From: Sphingomonas sp. TDK1
GTDB taxonomy: Bacteria > Pseudomonadota > Alphaproteobacteria > Sphingomonadales > Sphingomonadaceae
Direction of reading: 5' to 3'
DNA: 64,000 nt
Assembly (NCBI RefSeq): GCF_001650735.1
Contig: NZ_LXVY01000027.1
Coordinates: 215,021-279,020 of the forward strand
Each line of letters begins with the position of its first letter. Position 1 is the stretch's first letter. The notes beneath the pieces are model-generated. The model was given only the letters and a program-made list of their open reading frames with translations. It did no database searches and was not told the origin of the DNA. A program made the translations under genes and the position numbers. This document shows positions 49,101-54,962 of this stretch, one piece after another.

Positions 49101-52100
49101 GAAGATACCCTTGGCGTCGAGCCCGTCCGTCGAGAGCGCGCCCTGCGACGATACGGTGACGATGCCGGCCTTGCCGCCATTGCCGCCGCCGCCGCCAAAG
49201 GTGAAGGCCGCACCCGCGACGCCGCCCCCGGCCAGGCCGACCGCAAAGCCGCCATTGCCGCCGCCACCGCCGATGCTCTCGGCAAAGATCGCGTCGGACT
49301 GGGTCCCCTTGGTCGCGATGGCGCCCACCGAGGCGACGTTGACCGCCGCACCGTCCGAGCCTGCGCCGCCGGCGCCGCCGAACGTGCTGGTCACGCCGCC
49401 CAGGCCGCCCAGCCCGGCGCTGGCGGCAAAGCCGCCGTTGCCGCCGCCGCCGCCGATCGACTGGGCAAAGATGCCGCGCGACTGGTCGTCGCCCGTGGTG
49501 ATGTCGGTCGCGCTGTTGATCGTCACCAGATTGCCGGCGCCGCCGACGCCGCCGGCGCCGCCATAGCTCATCGACATCGCGCCGCCGAGCGACGCATTGG
49601 CCGCCACCGAGAAGCCGCCATTGCCGCCGCCGCCGCCCACCGAGCTCGCGAAGATGCCGTTGGAGAGCTTGCCTGCGGTCGCGATGCTGCCCTGCAGGCC
49701 GATCACCACCTTGTCGGCACTGCCGCCCGCGCCGCCGGAACCGCCGAACGACATCGACGCCGATGCGCCGATTCCGACCGAGGACGAAATTGCGAAGCCG
49801 CCATTGCCGCCACCGCCGCCCACCGACTGGGCGAACAGCCCGGTCGAACGGTCGCCGAAGGTCTGGATATAGGCCGCGCCCGCACTGGAGGAAGCGACCG
49901 AGCAGCTGGGGTCGGTGTTGACGCAGACCGCGCCTGCCGCGCCGCCGCCGCCGCCCGAGCCACCAAAGGCAGCGCTGACGAAGGCACCGGCCGAAACCGC
50001 GCCGCCACCATTGCCGCCGCCGCCGCCGATCGACTGCGCGAAGATGCCGATCGCATCGTCGCCCGAGGTCGAGACGAGACCGGTCTGGTTGACGTTGACC
50101 TTGCCGCCGACGCCACCGTCGCCGCCTGCGCCGCCGATCGCGAGGACGCCGCCGCTGGTGCCGCCATTGCCGCCGCCGCCGCCCACCGATTGGGCGATGA
50201 TGCCAAGCGCATTCTTGCCGCTGGTGGTGATCGTCCCGCTGTTGGCGACGCTGACCGCGCCGCCCGCACCGCCGCCGCCGCCGCCGCCGCCGATCGAAAT
50301 CAGGCCGGACGAGGTGCCGCCATTGCCGCCGCCGCCGCCGATCGACTGCGCGACGATGCCGGTGGAATTGATGCCGCGCGTGAAGATCGCGCCAGCGTTG
50401 TCGACGGCGACCGTGCCGCCCGGGCTGGTGCCCGCGCCGCTGCCGCCGATGCCGACGATCCCGCCACCGCTGCCGCCATTGCCGCCGCCGCCGCCCACCG
50501 ATTGGGCGAAGATGCCGCGCGCGTCGTTGCCGCGGGTGCGCAGCTCGCCGGCATTGGATATCGAGACAAGGCCGCCGCGTCCGCCGCTGCCGCCGCTGCC
50601 GCCCAGTGCTGCCAGGCCCGCCGCGCCCGAGCCGTTGCCGCCGCCCCCGCCGACCGACTGGGCGAAGACCGCGTCGGCCCAGTCCTTGTTGGTGGTGATC
50701 GACCCGGCGCCCGACTGCGTCACGTTGACGCTACCGCCGTCGCCGCCGCCGGCACCCGATCCGCCCAGCGAGACGAGGCCGCCCGTGCCCGATGCGGAGC
50801 CGCCGCCGCCGCCCACCGACTGCGCGAAAATGCCCTTGCCGTCGATGCCGTTGGTAACGATCGTCGCGCCGGTATCCACCGTCACGCTGCCGCCATTGCC
50901 ACCGCCCGCGCCGCCGCCGCCGAGGCTCGCAAGCCCCGCCGTGACGCCGGCGCTGCCGCCGCCGCCGCCGATCGACTGGGCCATGATCCCGTAGGAACCG
51001 AGGCCGTCGGTCTGGACATAGGCGCCGTCCGCGGCGGTAATGCGCACCGTCCCGGCGTTGCTGCCCTGGCTGCCGGTGCTGCCGAGCGCGATGGCGCCGG
51101 CGGTGACACCGCCATTGCCGCCGCCGCCGCCCACCGATTGGGCGAACAGGCCATGCGAATAATCGCCCTGGGTCCAGGTCGAGGAGGCGCTGCCGGCCGT
51201 GATGATGGCCGTGCCGCCGGCGCCGCCCGCGCCGCCGTTGCTGCCGCTGGCGAACAGGCCGCCGCCGCCGCCGCCGTCGCCGCCCGAACCGCCGATGGAT
51301 TGTGCATAGACGCCGTGCGAACCGACGCCGCCCGTCTGCACCGCGCCGTTCTGGTTGACCTGGGCATTGCCGCCGATGCCGCCGAAGCTGCCGCCGCCGG
51401 CCGATGCGACGATGCCCAGGCTGCCGCCGCCGTTGCCGGCGGAGCCGCCCAGGCTCTGTGCATAGATGCCGACCGAGCCGTCGCCGGCCGTGGCGACCTG
51501 GCCGTTGTTGGTGGCGGTCGCGTTGCCGCCGCGGCCCGGCGAACCGCCGCCGCTGCCGCCGCTCGACAGGAAGCCGCTGCCGCCATTGCCGCCCTTGCCG
51601 CTCGAGCTGGTGACGAGAATGCCGTAGCTCTTGGTGCCGTCGGTCGTGACCTTCGCGTTGCTGGTGAAGTCGACATTGCCGCCCACCCCGGCCGTACCGC
51701 CGCGTCCGCCGTTCGAGCCGAGATAGCCGTTGCCGCCCTTGCCGCCATCGCCGCCGATGCTCTGGACGATCACGCCGGCGGTGTTGGCGCCATGCGAGAC
51801 GATGTCGCCATAGCTCGTATTGAGCGTCTGGTTGACCGCGCCGCCATTCGCGCCCCCGCCGCCGTTGCCGGCCTTGATGAACAGCGCGCCGATATGGCCG
51901 TTGCCGCCATTGCCGCCCCGGGAGACGTATCGATACAGGCGCTCGCCGCTGCCCGCGGACGGGAAGCTGACCGGGTCGGCGCTCGTCGCGTCCGTGGCGG
52001 GCGCGATGGAGGTCACGATGTCGGTCGTGCTGACCTTGCCGTCGGCTGCGTTGGTGAGGTCGACGGCGGTGGTGCGGCCGTTGCTGTCGAGCGTCACGGC

Positions 52101-52487
52101 CGTGACGGTGTAGTTGGTGGTGCCGCTGTCGTCGGTGACGCTGAACGTCTGGCCGACCTGGTTGGCGACGACGATCACGTTGTTCTGGTCCGTCGTCACC
52201 ATCATCGGCGGCTGGACCTGGGTGACAGTCTCGTAGACTCCCGTCGCCGGATTAAGCACCTGCGACCCAACCGGCGGCAGCACGATCGCAGGGGGCGGCG
52301 CAGGCGTCGGCGTCGGCGCTGGAGAAGGCGTTGGGGTGGACTGCCCGGCGGCGGCGGGCGCCGATGCATAGCCGCTCAACATGAGAGCCGCAGCAACGGC
52401 TGCGACCGACGTGCCCGAGCGCCAAGACTTGACGACCGCCGTGCGTCCGAAGTGCACTCCGGGCGCCCCACCAACTGCTGCTACCAC
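34125..52487 (-). CDS. Giant repeat autotransporter, about 6,120 residues
   Basis: One uninterrupted frame of about 18.4 kb. No ATG start is present; GTG 52487 (GGGGG 6 nt upstream) gives an extended N-terminus with a hydrophobic signal (GTSVAAVAAALMLSGYASAPAAA), then a Pro/Thr linker and about 100 residues of ordinary sequence. Most of the rest is a Gly-rich repeat of about 62 residues built on (I/L)(F/L)AQS(V/I)GGGGGxGGF, a variable strand, a second Gly turn and a short TxGxIxTxG strand. From its length there should be about 80 units. This fits a very long beta-helix. The C-terminal 280 or so residues form an autotransporter barrel ending GIRIRM. Likely role: a surface fibre for adhesion or aggregation. 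Start is uncertain; an in-frame GTG at 52556 is an alternative. Confidence 0.88.
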   Translation of the reverse strand: MVAAVGGAPGVHFGRTAVVKSWRSGTSVAAVAAALMLSGYASAPAAAGQSTPTPSPAPTPTPAPPPAIVLPPVGSQVLNPATGVYETVTQVQPPMMVTTDQNNVIVVANQVGQTFSVTDDSGTTNYTVTAVTLDSNGRTTAVDLTNAADGKVSTTDIVTSIAPATDATSADPVSFPSAGSGERLYRYVSRGGNGGNGHIGALFIKAGNGGGGANGGAVNQTLNTSYGDIVSHGANTAGVIVQSIGGDGGKGGNGYLGSNGGRGGTAGVGGNVDFTSNAKVTTDGTKSYGILVTSSSGKGGNGGSGFLSSGGSGGGSPGRGGNATATNNGQVATAGDGSVGIYAQSLGGSAGNGGGSLGIVASAGGGSFGGIGGNAQVNQNGAVQTGGVGSHGVYAQSIGGSGGDGGGGGGLFASGSNGGAGGAGGTAIITAGSASSTWTQGDYSHGLFAQSVGGGGGNGGVTAGAIALGSTGSQGSNAGTVRITAADGAYVQTDGLGSYGIMAQSIGGGGGSAGVTAGLASLGGGGAGGGNGGSVTVDTGATIVTNGIDGKGIFAQSVGGGGGSASGTGGLVSLGGSGAGGGDGGSVNVTQSGAGSITTNKDWADAVFAQSVGGGGGNGSGAAGLAALGGSGGSGGRGGLVSISNAGELRTRGNDARGIFAQSVGGGGGNGGSGGGIVGIGGSGAGTSPGGTVAVDNAGAIFTRGINSTGIVAQSIGGGGGNGGTSSGLISIGGGGGGGGAGGAVSVANSGTITTSGKNALGIIAQSVGGGGGNGGTSGGVLAIGGAGGDGGVGGKVNVNQTGLVSTSGDDAIGIFAQSIGGGGGNGGGAVSAGAFVSAAFGGSGGGGGAAGAVCVNTDPSCSVASSSAGAAYIQTFGDRSTGLFAQSVGGGGGNGGFAISSSVGIGASASMSFGGSGGAGGSADKVVIGLQGSIATAGKLSNGIFASSVGGGGGNGGFSVAANASLGGAMSMSYGGAGGVGGAGNLVTINSATDITTGDDQSRGIFAQSIGGGGGNGGFAASAGLGGLGGVTSTFGGAGGAGSDGAAVNVASVGAIATKGTQSDAIFAESIGGGGGNGGFAVGLAGGGVAGAAFTFGGGGGNGGKAGIVTVSSQGALSTDGLDAKGIFAQSVGGGGGNGGFAVSAAGGGAGGISAAFGGSGANGGSSAAVIVGNNGGIRTNGSLSYGILAQSVGGGGGNGGFAASLAGGGIGAAALSMGGSGANGGRGDTVRVDSTGSIATNGVSAAGILAQSVGGGGGNGGMALSASGGWAGGVSLAFGGGGGNGGSASGVTLNSRGDVTTNGASSQGLFAQSLGGGGGNGGGTFTAAGGQGGGAALSFGGSGGNGGAAGAVALASTGNIKTNGTNADAIFAQSLGGGGGNGGFAISIAGGQFGALSAAMGGKGGAGGTASNVGVQSAGDLTSSGDFATGVRAQSIGGGGGNGGFAISASGAQFGAVSLSFGGSGGSGGTAGNVTLASTGLVQTDGSNAQGLFAQSVGGGGGNGGFSVSASGAQYGAASLSFGGSAGNGARAGSASLTNSGGILTRGDFSAGAQVQSIGGGGGNGGWSASAAGGQYGAVGLAFGGAGGGGGAAGNVSLASIGPIGTMGAQSNGLFAQSIGGGGGNGGFAASAAGAQYGAASLSFGGGAGSGSDAGSVTLANSGAIQTLGALSNGILAQSLGGGGGNGGFSVAVSGAQYAAPALALGGAGGNGGKGSAVSVDSTGAIQTAGAMAYGILAQSLGGGGGNGGFAISGSLTASGNGLSAAIAVGGKGGLGATAGNVHLGSTGDIVTSGAAAVGLFAQSVGGGGGNGGFAGALSASQGNAVGVGIGGSGGSGNAAGNVQLASIGNVATLGDNAAGIQAQSIGGGGGNGGFSLTLSATMKGQSIGRNAGGTGGSGGTAGTVDLASTGTVQTSGNLSNGIFAQSVGGGGGSGGFSVALGVSMKGSADTQGIGGNGGSGNDAAAVTVRADTGATPAIAGYSVVTRGVGANGIFAQSVGGGGGSGGFAVGGAFSADDDATSNQVGGGGGAAGNASTVRVTNTGQIATMGATANGIFAQSVGGGGGNGGFAVGAAVSIKKNASSSVGGGAGGAAGQADAVQVDTTGLITTLGDAANGVLAQSVGGGGGAGGFTVSASFSSEGDAASDSVGGAGGSGGNAGSVTVSARNGITTKGKNANGVFAQSVGGGGGSGGFAVGAGFSLKGNSESKVGGGAGSLGGLAGDVRVTTSGAISTDGATANGIFAQSVGGGGGVGGFAVGAGFSLEGDSSSSVGGGAGGGGGNAGAVDVAGSGVIVTKGSSANGVFAQSVGGGGGSGGFAVGANFSSKGSAANETTGGSGGGGGRGGTVTIDRSGGISTLGDSANGIFAQSVGGGGGNGGFAVGLGFSLESDAESKVGGGGGGAGNTAAAVSVTQNGAILTNGVSANGIFAQSVGGGGGAGGFSVGAAFSSKGAASSSSVGGAGGVGGTSGDVTVVQTGDIATVGVLANAILAQSIGGGGGKGGFAVGLGASISGAADSTVGGGGGGTGGDSGAVSVTANGVFTTKGFNAAGIFAQSVGGGGGVGGFAVGAGLSSDGGAASASVGGAGGAGGSAASVTIGHTGGIRTEGVQANGIFAQSVGGGGGVGGFAVGAGASLKADATSSVGGGAGGAAGAASNVTVTQKGVVVTKGDSANGVLAQSVGGGGGVGGFSVSAALSSDGGASSDSTGGAGGSSGNAGKVEVSVEGDIQTDGAHARGVFAQSVGGGGGAGGFAVGAGASVSGDASSATGGGAGGSSGNAESVAVSVTGDIITKGLASSAIIAQSVGGGGGAGGFAVGAALSSQGGTSSESTGGGGGSAGNAGAVAVTHTGGIETFGDQSGALLAQSIGGGGGAGGFGVGGALSVKGAANSSVGGGAGGSAGDADTVAVENTGDIRTHGANAAAVTAQSIGGGGGQGGFSVSAGAALAGADAVSSATGGAGGSAGKGEAVTVTQLGNIEVLGDHSRGIVAQSIGGGGGAGGFSVTGAIATKGSGASDSVGGSGGAGNAAGAVSVTARGEILTRGDASNAVLAQSIGGGGGAGGFSGSLSAAAGGGSANSAVGGNGGIGSDAGAVSLVLSGAIGTLGNNSAAVVAQSIGGGGGVGGFAVGASFASNGAGASDVTGGAGGDGGVGAEVSVQNSALVQTHGALSAGILAQSVGGGGGAGGFAASGTLALGEDAASSATGGAGGSGQNAGKVTVMNAGSVYTFAAASNGIVAQSIGGGGGQGGFAGSFTISSTSKAVNNSLGGAGGVGGDAGAVKVVNNGDVLVNGDRSVAIIAQSIGGGGGAGGFSLGAGASKAASASDTVGGSGGAGGNAGAVEVANGAVGTVVTTGRFGYAVFAQSIGGGGGAGGFAAGGALSLNDGATSAIGGGAGGAAGNGNDVSVNNYSGIQTSGIGATAVFAQSIGGGGGAGGFAAGGGIGGGTASTLSNAIGGGAGTGGSAGKVSLVNDGTILTEGANATAVLLQSIGGGGGKGAFAVGGALSRGGAASDNVGGDGGAAGSAGDVTLTNTAASTIVTHGAMAIAIQAQSIGGGGGAGGFSVGAGLALDGKASSKVGAGSGGAGGSSGAVTITNAGAVGTEGDNALAILAQSVGGGGGSGGFAVSGGLTAKGGAASNAIGGSGAGGGTGGLVAIANAGIVQTLGANATAVFAQSVGGGGGVGGFSAGAAGGKADAASNLVGGDGGAAGAGGDVTIDNAEGGTIQTAGAFSNALYAQSIGGGGGAGGFAAGGALGLEGDVKSGVGAGAGGGGGAGGAITITNGGSLLTAGDNAMAVFAQSVGGGGGHGGFAAGGGISAQGGAASDSVGGAGAGAGSGGVVSVRSTGSIGTLGANATAIFAQSIGGGGGAGGFSVGAAGAKTDSASSAVGGTGGGGGAGGDVTVANGTGTITTAGALAYGVYAQSVGGGGGKGGFAAGGAIGLTGDAESNVGGGIGAGGGAGGLVSLDNQGTIATSGIGAMAVFAQSVGGGGGAGGFAAGAGLSAQGGSASDAVGGSGGAGGAGGTVAITTNGHVQTEGDNTGAIFAQSVGGGGGKGGFSVGASASQAKSASSQVGGAGGAGGDGGDVTIANGSSGSVATLGALSYAVFAQSVGGGGGAGGFTAGGALALEGNASAAIGAGAGAGGGKGGLVSVQSDGSIGTAGDGAVAVFAQSVGGGGGAGGFAAGGGLTLKGAAASQTVGGAGGAGGAGGLVDITNGGLVQTEGDNAMAIFAQSVGGGGGKGGFSVGAAGGEAGAVSNVVGGSGGAGGDGGAVSLANAAGGKVLTKGALSYAVFAQSVGAGGGQGGFAAGGALTVSGDATSSVGAGSGAGGGIGGAVTLANLGTIGTTGDGSLAVFAQSVGGGGGAGGFAAGGGLTAKGGATSDSIGGAGGAGGAGGTIALDNGGLIATTGANATALFAQSIGGGGGTGGFAVGGTGSRLGAASQLLGGTGGDGGLGGDITIANSAAGAIQTRGALAYAVFAQSVGGGGGKGGFAAGGAVAVDGDATSFVGAGAGGGGGQGGTIRLTNDGAIETLGAGAIAVFAQSVGGGGGAGGFAGNLTGSGGSSFASTIGAAGGSASFGGALTLSNTGQIHAAGDNGAGVFAQSIGGGGGAGGFALSASGGVSSLSNTLGGAGGAGGDGGAIGLLNARGATVLVDGQLAYGVFAQSVGGGGGKGGFAIGGALSAGGAVDQRLGAGAGAGGGNGGQITLGNAGNVLAKGLGSVAVFAQSVGGGGGAGGFAGGLSVGQGGSIAQSIGGAGAGGGDGGAIRLDNSGVVQVLGANSIGVFAQSIGGGGGLGGLSIAGSGSGGSTTASSLGGSGGAGGDGGRITIANSGVINAKGDLSYGVFAQSVGGGGGVAGMAVAGALGTGSGGLTSAVGGSGGAGGNGGVITVTNSGDIVVEGAASVGVLAQSIGGGGGAGGFAGALGVSGGTLGNKVGSTGGKGGDGGDVTVTSTGNIVTLKDDSVGVLAQSIAGGGGQSAFAISAQAGRFDNVDLRLGAQADGIAGKQGKVVVNLSGGAIQSAGALSYGMLAQAIGGGGGNAAISVPDPLEVGSGGLTLALGSDGAVTGDGNVVQVTNANAILTLGAGAVGFSAQSIGGGGGMEGVTGDVHLGAGDATWATRIGARGAAAGNGQAVTIANSASIATKGNSAIGLLAQSIGGGGGDGMLAVGKADGALHALSLQVGGTQRAAANGGDVTFTTATGAIQTEGKLASGLVVQSIGGGGGVTGFTSETGAKIGAGGITLAAGGASGNGGNITLAQKANVITTGAGANGVVLQSIGGGGGYAGIDNAGGSGALTGLRLGGGNGSGGAIDFTLDANIQTGGVGAAGLVVQSIGGGGGFVSSVGAAVAAPLVTGAANGATGNGGAIKLVTNGTIRTTGAGATALIVQSIGGGGGAAVAVDAAGVPQAITTQPFAQPIASSRPAQDGIRAMATAQAIGGTGDGGAMDITIGAAVLATGANANGVVIQSIGGGGANGGDAPGTLQGNGAGAPVKLTVNADIGATGAGGTALKVESSGGTGAAPIVLDIGAVKLAGGTGGHALSLLGGGNNSIRTAATLSTADGKNGMVIFAEGGNNRILNAGVIQGSVDLGEGNNSFTNVEGGVFLAGPTVNVGAGSFLNSGLINPGTVGGIADLAVRGGLTLASTSVFSADVDFKTNTADHLSVTGAAVLNGTVALNLQNFGFAATGSHDMALLDAAGGVIGGQNVKLIAPTSAIATFELAYPTANRQALRTTIEFAPAGLSARQAQIGGVLNRIQATPTAAFAPTAEALFALPTVAALAPIYDSLTGEGTTAAQTATLAGIAGAHELADGQIAMRVGPFAAPYRSERLGALWIAMKGGNQHLNGTQGAHDMRGHGLAVQGGWDYRPSAETLVGATLGYDRETFAVSALSTSGRAAVVSGGVYAGYAPGAWTLSGSLLYSGADTRHTRFLSAPGKGSLNAYGDYEMHAWSSRVQLGRHVAAGPVRFQPYGAVEYTRLKLPAYSETSGLAGGGAGAFGLAFAEKQLNRTRTFLGTNVSGQAQLSNQLTLVTTLRGAWVHDFDPARTVRASFANAASEWFETSGAAARKNTGQLDLRAALRSDRLEFQAGGGVKFGQGYRDLSATAGIRIRM
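35900..51800 (-). repeat. Gly-rich tandem repeat array inside the giant autotransporter
   Basis: Degenerate tandem units of about 186 bp, recognisable by repeats of CCGCCGCCGCC and GATCGACTGGG/ACCGACTGGG on the plus strand (coding GGGGG and AQS). Units differ enough that the array is clearly old or diversified, but local blocks (for example 44000-46500) are more alike. Boundaries are approximate. Confidence 0.8.
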
Positions 52488-52685
52488 CGTTTTCCCCCAA
52501 ATCGGCAGGCGCGGCCCACGAGGGCGCAGGCCATCCCCGACGGGACGACCACGCACACGCCTAGTTTGTATCGGCTACGCCGCGCGCGTTAGGTCCGCGC
52601 GGCATAATTCTCAATTTTCAATGCTTTATAGGATTAACTTACAGCCGCGGTATTGATCCGCAGGAAGTAAAGTTCCGATCGAGTT
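52488..52685. promoter_or_regulatory. Upstream region of the giant autotransporter
   Basis: About 200 bp between sapC and the giant gene, AT-rich at 52604-52660. It holds an 8-bp stem (GCCGCGCG at 52579-52586 with CGCGCGGC at 52596-52603) that could terminate sapC. The promoter should be here but no strong -35/-10 pair is seen. Confidence 0.4.
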
Positions 52686-53465
52686 TCACGCAGCCGGGCG
52701 CGTCACCGCAAGCACCTGCCAATTGGCCTGAGAAGCAAGCTGCGCGTAGATTGCTGGTAGCGCACCGGCTGCGCGCAGCCGCTGGAAGCCATCCGGATCC
52801 AGCGCATCAAGCTTCGCTACATCGATTGTCTGATATTCGAGCAGCAGCGTAGCGTCCTCGCCTTCGGCACCCGCGCGAGTCGCCTGACGCGCCTCAAGCA
52901 GATCGAGTTCGCGCAGCAGCCCGATGAGAACCAACGTGCGCGCACGCGCTGCTTCATAGTTCTCGCAAAACTGGAGTGCTTGCCGGGTAAGCGCCGTCGG
53001 CTCGCCGCCGTCGAACAACGGCATGGCCCCGGTATCACCTGCCTTCACCACGCGGTCGGAAGCATGGTCGAGGCACAGGATCAGGGCATCGCTACCCTCA
53101 TCCCGGGCAAAGACGAACGGATGGCGACGCAGGTAAGCAGGAACATACACCCCCGGACGATAGCTCCCCGCGCTGACGAACTGATTTTGATCGGCTTCAA
53201 GGCCCATGATGACAAAAGGCTGGAGACTTTCACCCACAAAAACAATCGGAAAGTCGAGTGCCGCACGCTCAAATTCATCCACGGTCACTTCGATGATCGG
53301 TGCTTTTTCTGCAAAAGAGAAGCTACCCTCACCCGTACGAACCGAAATTTCGCGATGCGTCACACTGTGTACAGCTTGAGGAGCATCATAAAGCGGCATA
53401 GCGCCATTCACCTGCGCGCCCTGCTCTTCGGTAGGCGGCTTCTTGGTCTTCGTAGCACTTTTCAT
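52686..53465 (-). CDS. SapC-family protein
   Basis: Start at ATG 53465 gives 259 residues; the frame extends upstream without similarity. The body (MPLYDAPQAVHSVTHREISV..., PIVFVGESLQPFVIMGLE..., GVYVPAYLRRHPFVFARDE...) matches the SapC family (PF07277), named after a Campylobacter S-layer locus and common in alphaproteobacteria, often near TonB receptors. Its biochemical role is not established. There is no signal peptide. Position just upstream of two surface autotransporters in the same orientation may reflect a common surface role, but the hairpin and spacing argue for separate transcription. Confidence 0.85.
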   Translation of the reverse strand: MKSATKTKKPPTEEQGAQVNGAMPLYDAPQAVHSVTHREISVRTGEGSFSFAEKAPIIEVTVDEFERAALDFPIVFVGESLQPFVIMGLEADQNQFVSAGSYRPGVYVPAYLRRHPFVFARDEGSDALILCLDHASDRVVKAGDTGAMPLFDGGEPTALTRQALQFCENYEAARARTLVLIGLLRELDLLEARQATRAGAEGEDATLLLEYQTIDVAKLDALDPDGFQRLRAAGALPAIYAQLASQANWQVLAVTRPAA

Positions 53466-53835
53466 CGGAACCCCGGCGCTTGATCGTTTTTCCAGCTCGA
53501 AGCCTGCGATCGCGTGCTGGCAGCCCATGATCGCAACTGGATGGCTGCAGTTCCATGATCCCGCTGGCACCTTGGAGGCGCTGCGGGACCCGTAAACCCT
53601 GCTCCTCCCATTTTAGGCGCCCTGCCGAACTTATGGTTAAATCGGCGAAAACTTTCTGAAGATTCCCATTTTATGCCATTGAGGGGATTAGCATTTGCAC
53701 TCTGTTGAAACTCGTGTGCACCTGCAGCAGCCGAATGATCGAATAGCCCCTAGTTTTCTAGCCGCGTTCCGCGAGAGGCGGCTCGGTTGGTCTGCACAGA
53801 CTCGCGGCTTAGATAAGTGGATGGCCGCTGGTTGC
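53466..53835. other. Gap between sapC and the IS remnant
   Basis: About 370 bases. No convincing gene. The right part (about 53700-53835) probably includes the outer end of the damaged IS element, but I could not define its terminal repeat. Confidence 0.4.
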
Positions 53836-54400
53836 TCATGCCGCTGCGAGAAGCGGCTGGTCGAAGTATATCTGGTCCGGCGTGCGACCGCCAAGCGTGG
53901 AGTGTGGTCTGACGGCATTGTAGAAGCCGGGATAGCGGCCGATACCAGCGCGAGCCTCGGGGACGGAGATGTAGGCGCGGAGGTAGACCTCCTCGTATTT
54001 CACCGAGCGCCAGAGGCGCTCCACGAACACATTGTCGCGCCAGCGCCCCCTCCAGCGCCTCGACGCAGAACGTAGCATCGAGCGAGATTGATAGCCGCCA
54101 CGCCAGCGCCCGTCGGCTGAACCAGTCAACGATGGCGACGAGGTACACGAAACCGCGCGCCATCGGCACATAGATGATGCCGCTCGCTCAGACCTGGTTC
54201 GGCCGGGTCGCCGCTAGATTGCGCAGCAGATAGGGATAGACCTTGTTCTCGGGTGCCGGCTTCGACGTGTTCGGCCGGCGGTACAGTGCCTCCAGTCCCA
54301 TCCGCTTCATCAGCGTGGCGACATGCAGCCGGCCTACCGCCATGCCCTCCTGCCGGAGCAGGTCGCAGCATCCGGCTGCCGGCAAATGGGTGAAGCAGGT
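53836..54400 (-). pseudogene. IS3-family transposase (orfB) remnant
   Basis: Read on the minus strand, fragments match an IS3-type OrfB: LMKRMGLEALYRRPNTSKP and VYPYLLRNLAATRPNQV, then a TGA at 54188-54190 where Trp is usual, then FVYLVAIVDWFSRRALAWRL, then a frame change into RWRDNVFVERLWRSVKYEEV and FYNAVRPHSTLGGRTPDQ. The stretch normally lying between the EALE-ALA helix and RGRWRDN, which holds the second catalytic Asp (NTDQGSQF), is absent. So there is a nonsense codon, a frame change and an internal deletion, and the gene is dead. Its N-terminal part stops just outside the left end of the large element at 54428. Confidence 0.8.
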
Positions 54401-54427
54401 GAAGCTTAACTGTAGGCGCCTGCAATC

Positions 54428-54595
54428 CTAGCAGCCATTGCTCGCAATCAGAGCCGATTTCTGCTCATTATCTGGCACCGGAGCGGCGCGGCTGCTCACG
54501 CTCGTTGACACTGGACTTGCGATCATCCGACCGTACTCGCAATCAGAATTGCCTGCTCACGCTTTGTGGCAATGAGAATGGGACGGTCGATCATA
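54428..54595 (+). repeat. Left terminal inverted repeat with internal TGCTC motifs
   Basis: 168 bp that align with the reverse complement of 63759-63928 over their whole length, with scattered mismatches and one 2-base gap. Within it TGCTC recurs at 54439, 54462, 54493 and 54554 (TACTC at 54534), often as TGCTCGCAATCAGA or TGCTCACGCT. Arrays of short motifs at each end are typical transposase-binding sites of TniA/TnsB-type elements. Confidence 0.85.
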
Positions 54596-54962
54596 CGGGG
54601 ACGCCAGCTCCGCGAGGCTGGTCGGTCAGCTCGCTGGCGTGCTCGGGTCAAGCGTGACCGCGATGAAAGCACGAATGTTGGGCGGGCGGCTGACTGATTG
54701 ATCCGGTGCCAAGCATCCATAAAGTCGGGCAGGCCCTCGATGCCGGGTGTGCACAGGATCAAACACGTGATCGAGCATAAGTCGGCCCGGGTCTGGCGAC
54801 CAATCGCAGGCAACCGGAGACTGGCGTTCAATGTTGTCCCTCCCGACCAAGCATCTTGACAGGGGTGAAACGACCTGCAAACTTTGGTACATAAAAGGAT
54901 GTTCTTGTATGTATTTGAACAGCAAGTGAGTCCTTAAGAAGGGTCCGGGTTAGGGGATTCTC
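54596..54962 (+). promoter_or_regulatory. Leader region of the peptide-export operon
   Basis: About 370 bases between the left IR and the HlyD gene, with no convincing gene. TTGACA at 54856-54861 is a perfect -35 box but no good -10 follows at 16-18 bp (TACATA lies 26 bp away). AGGGG sits 6 nt before the GTG at 54963. The region 54880-54930 is AT-rich. Confidence 0.4.

Noticed and set aside
36000..51800. CRISPR array or satellite DNA, suggested by the regular repeats
   Set aside because: The repeats are in frame, degenerate, and encode a continuous Gly-rich protein with a barrel; there are no conserved short repeats with unique spacers.
41859..52592. Plus-strand open frame of about 3,577 codons, and others at 33933-41525, 29103-33446 and 42829-46539
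   Set aside because: They lie antisense to the repeat autotransporters. The GC-rich periodic codons leave the opposite strand free of stops; the translations are Ala/Arg/Pro-rich with no domain, signal or ribosome site.
54856..54893. A full sigma-70 promoter for the export operon from TTGACA to TACATA
   Set aside because: The spacing of 26 bp is too long; only the -35 box is convincing.
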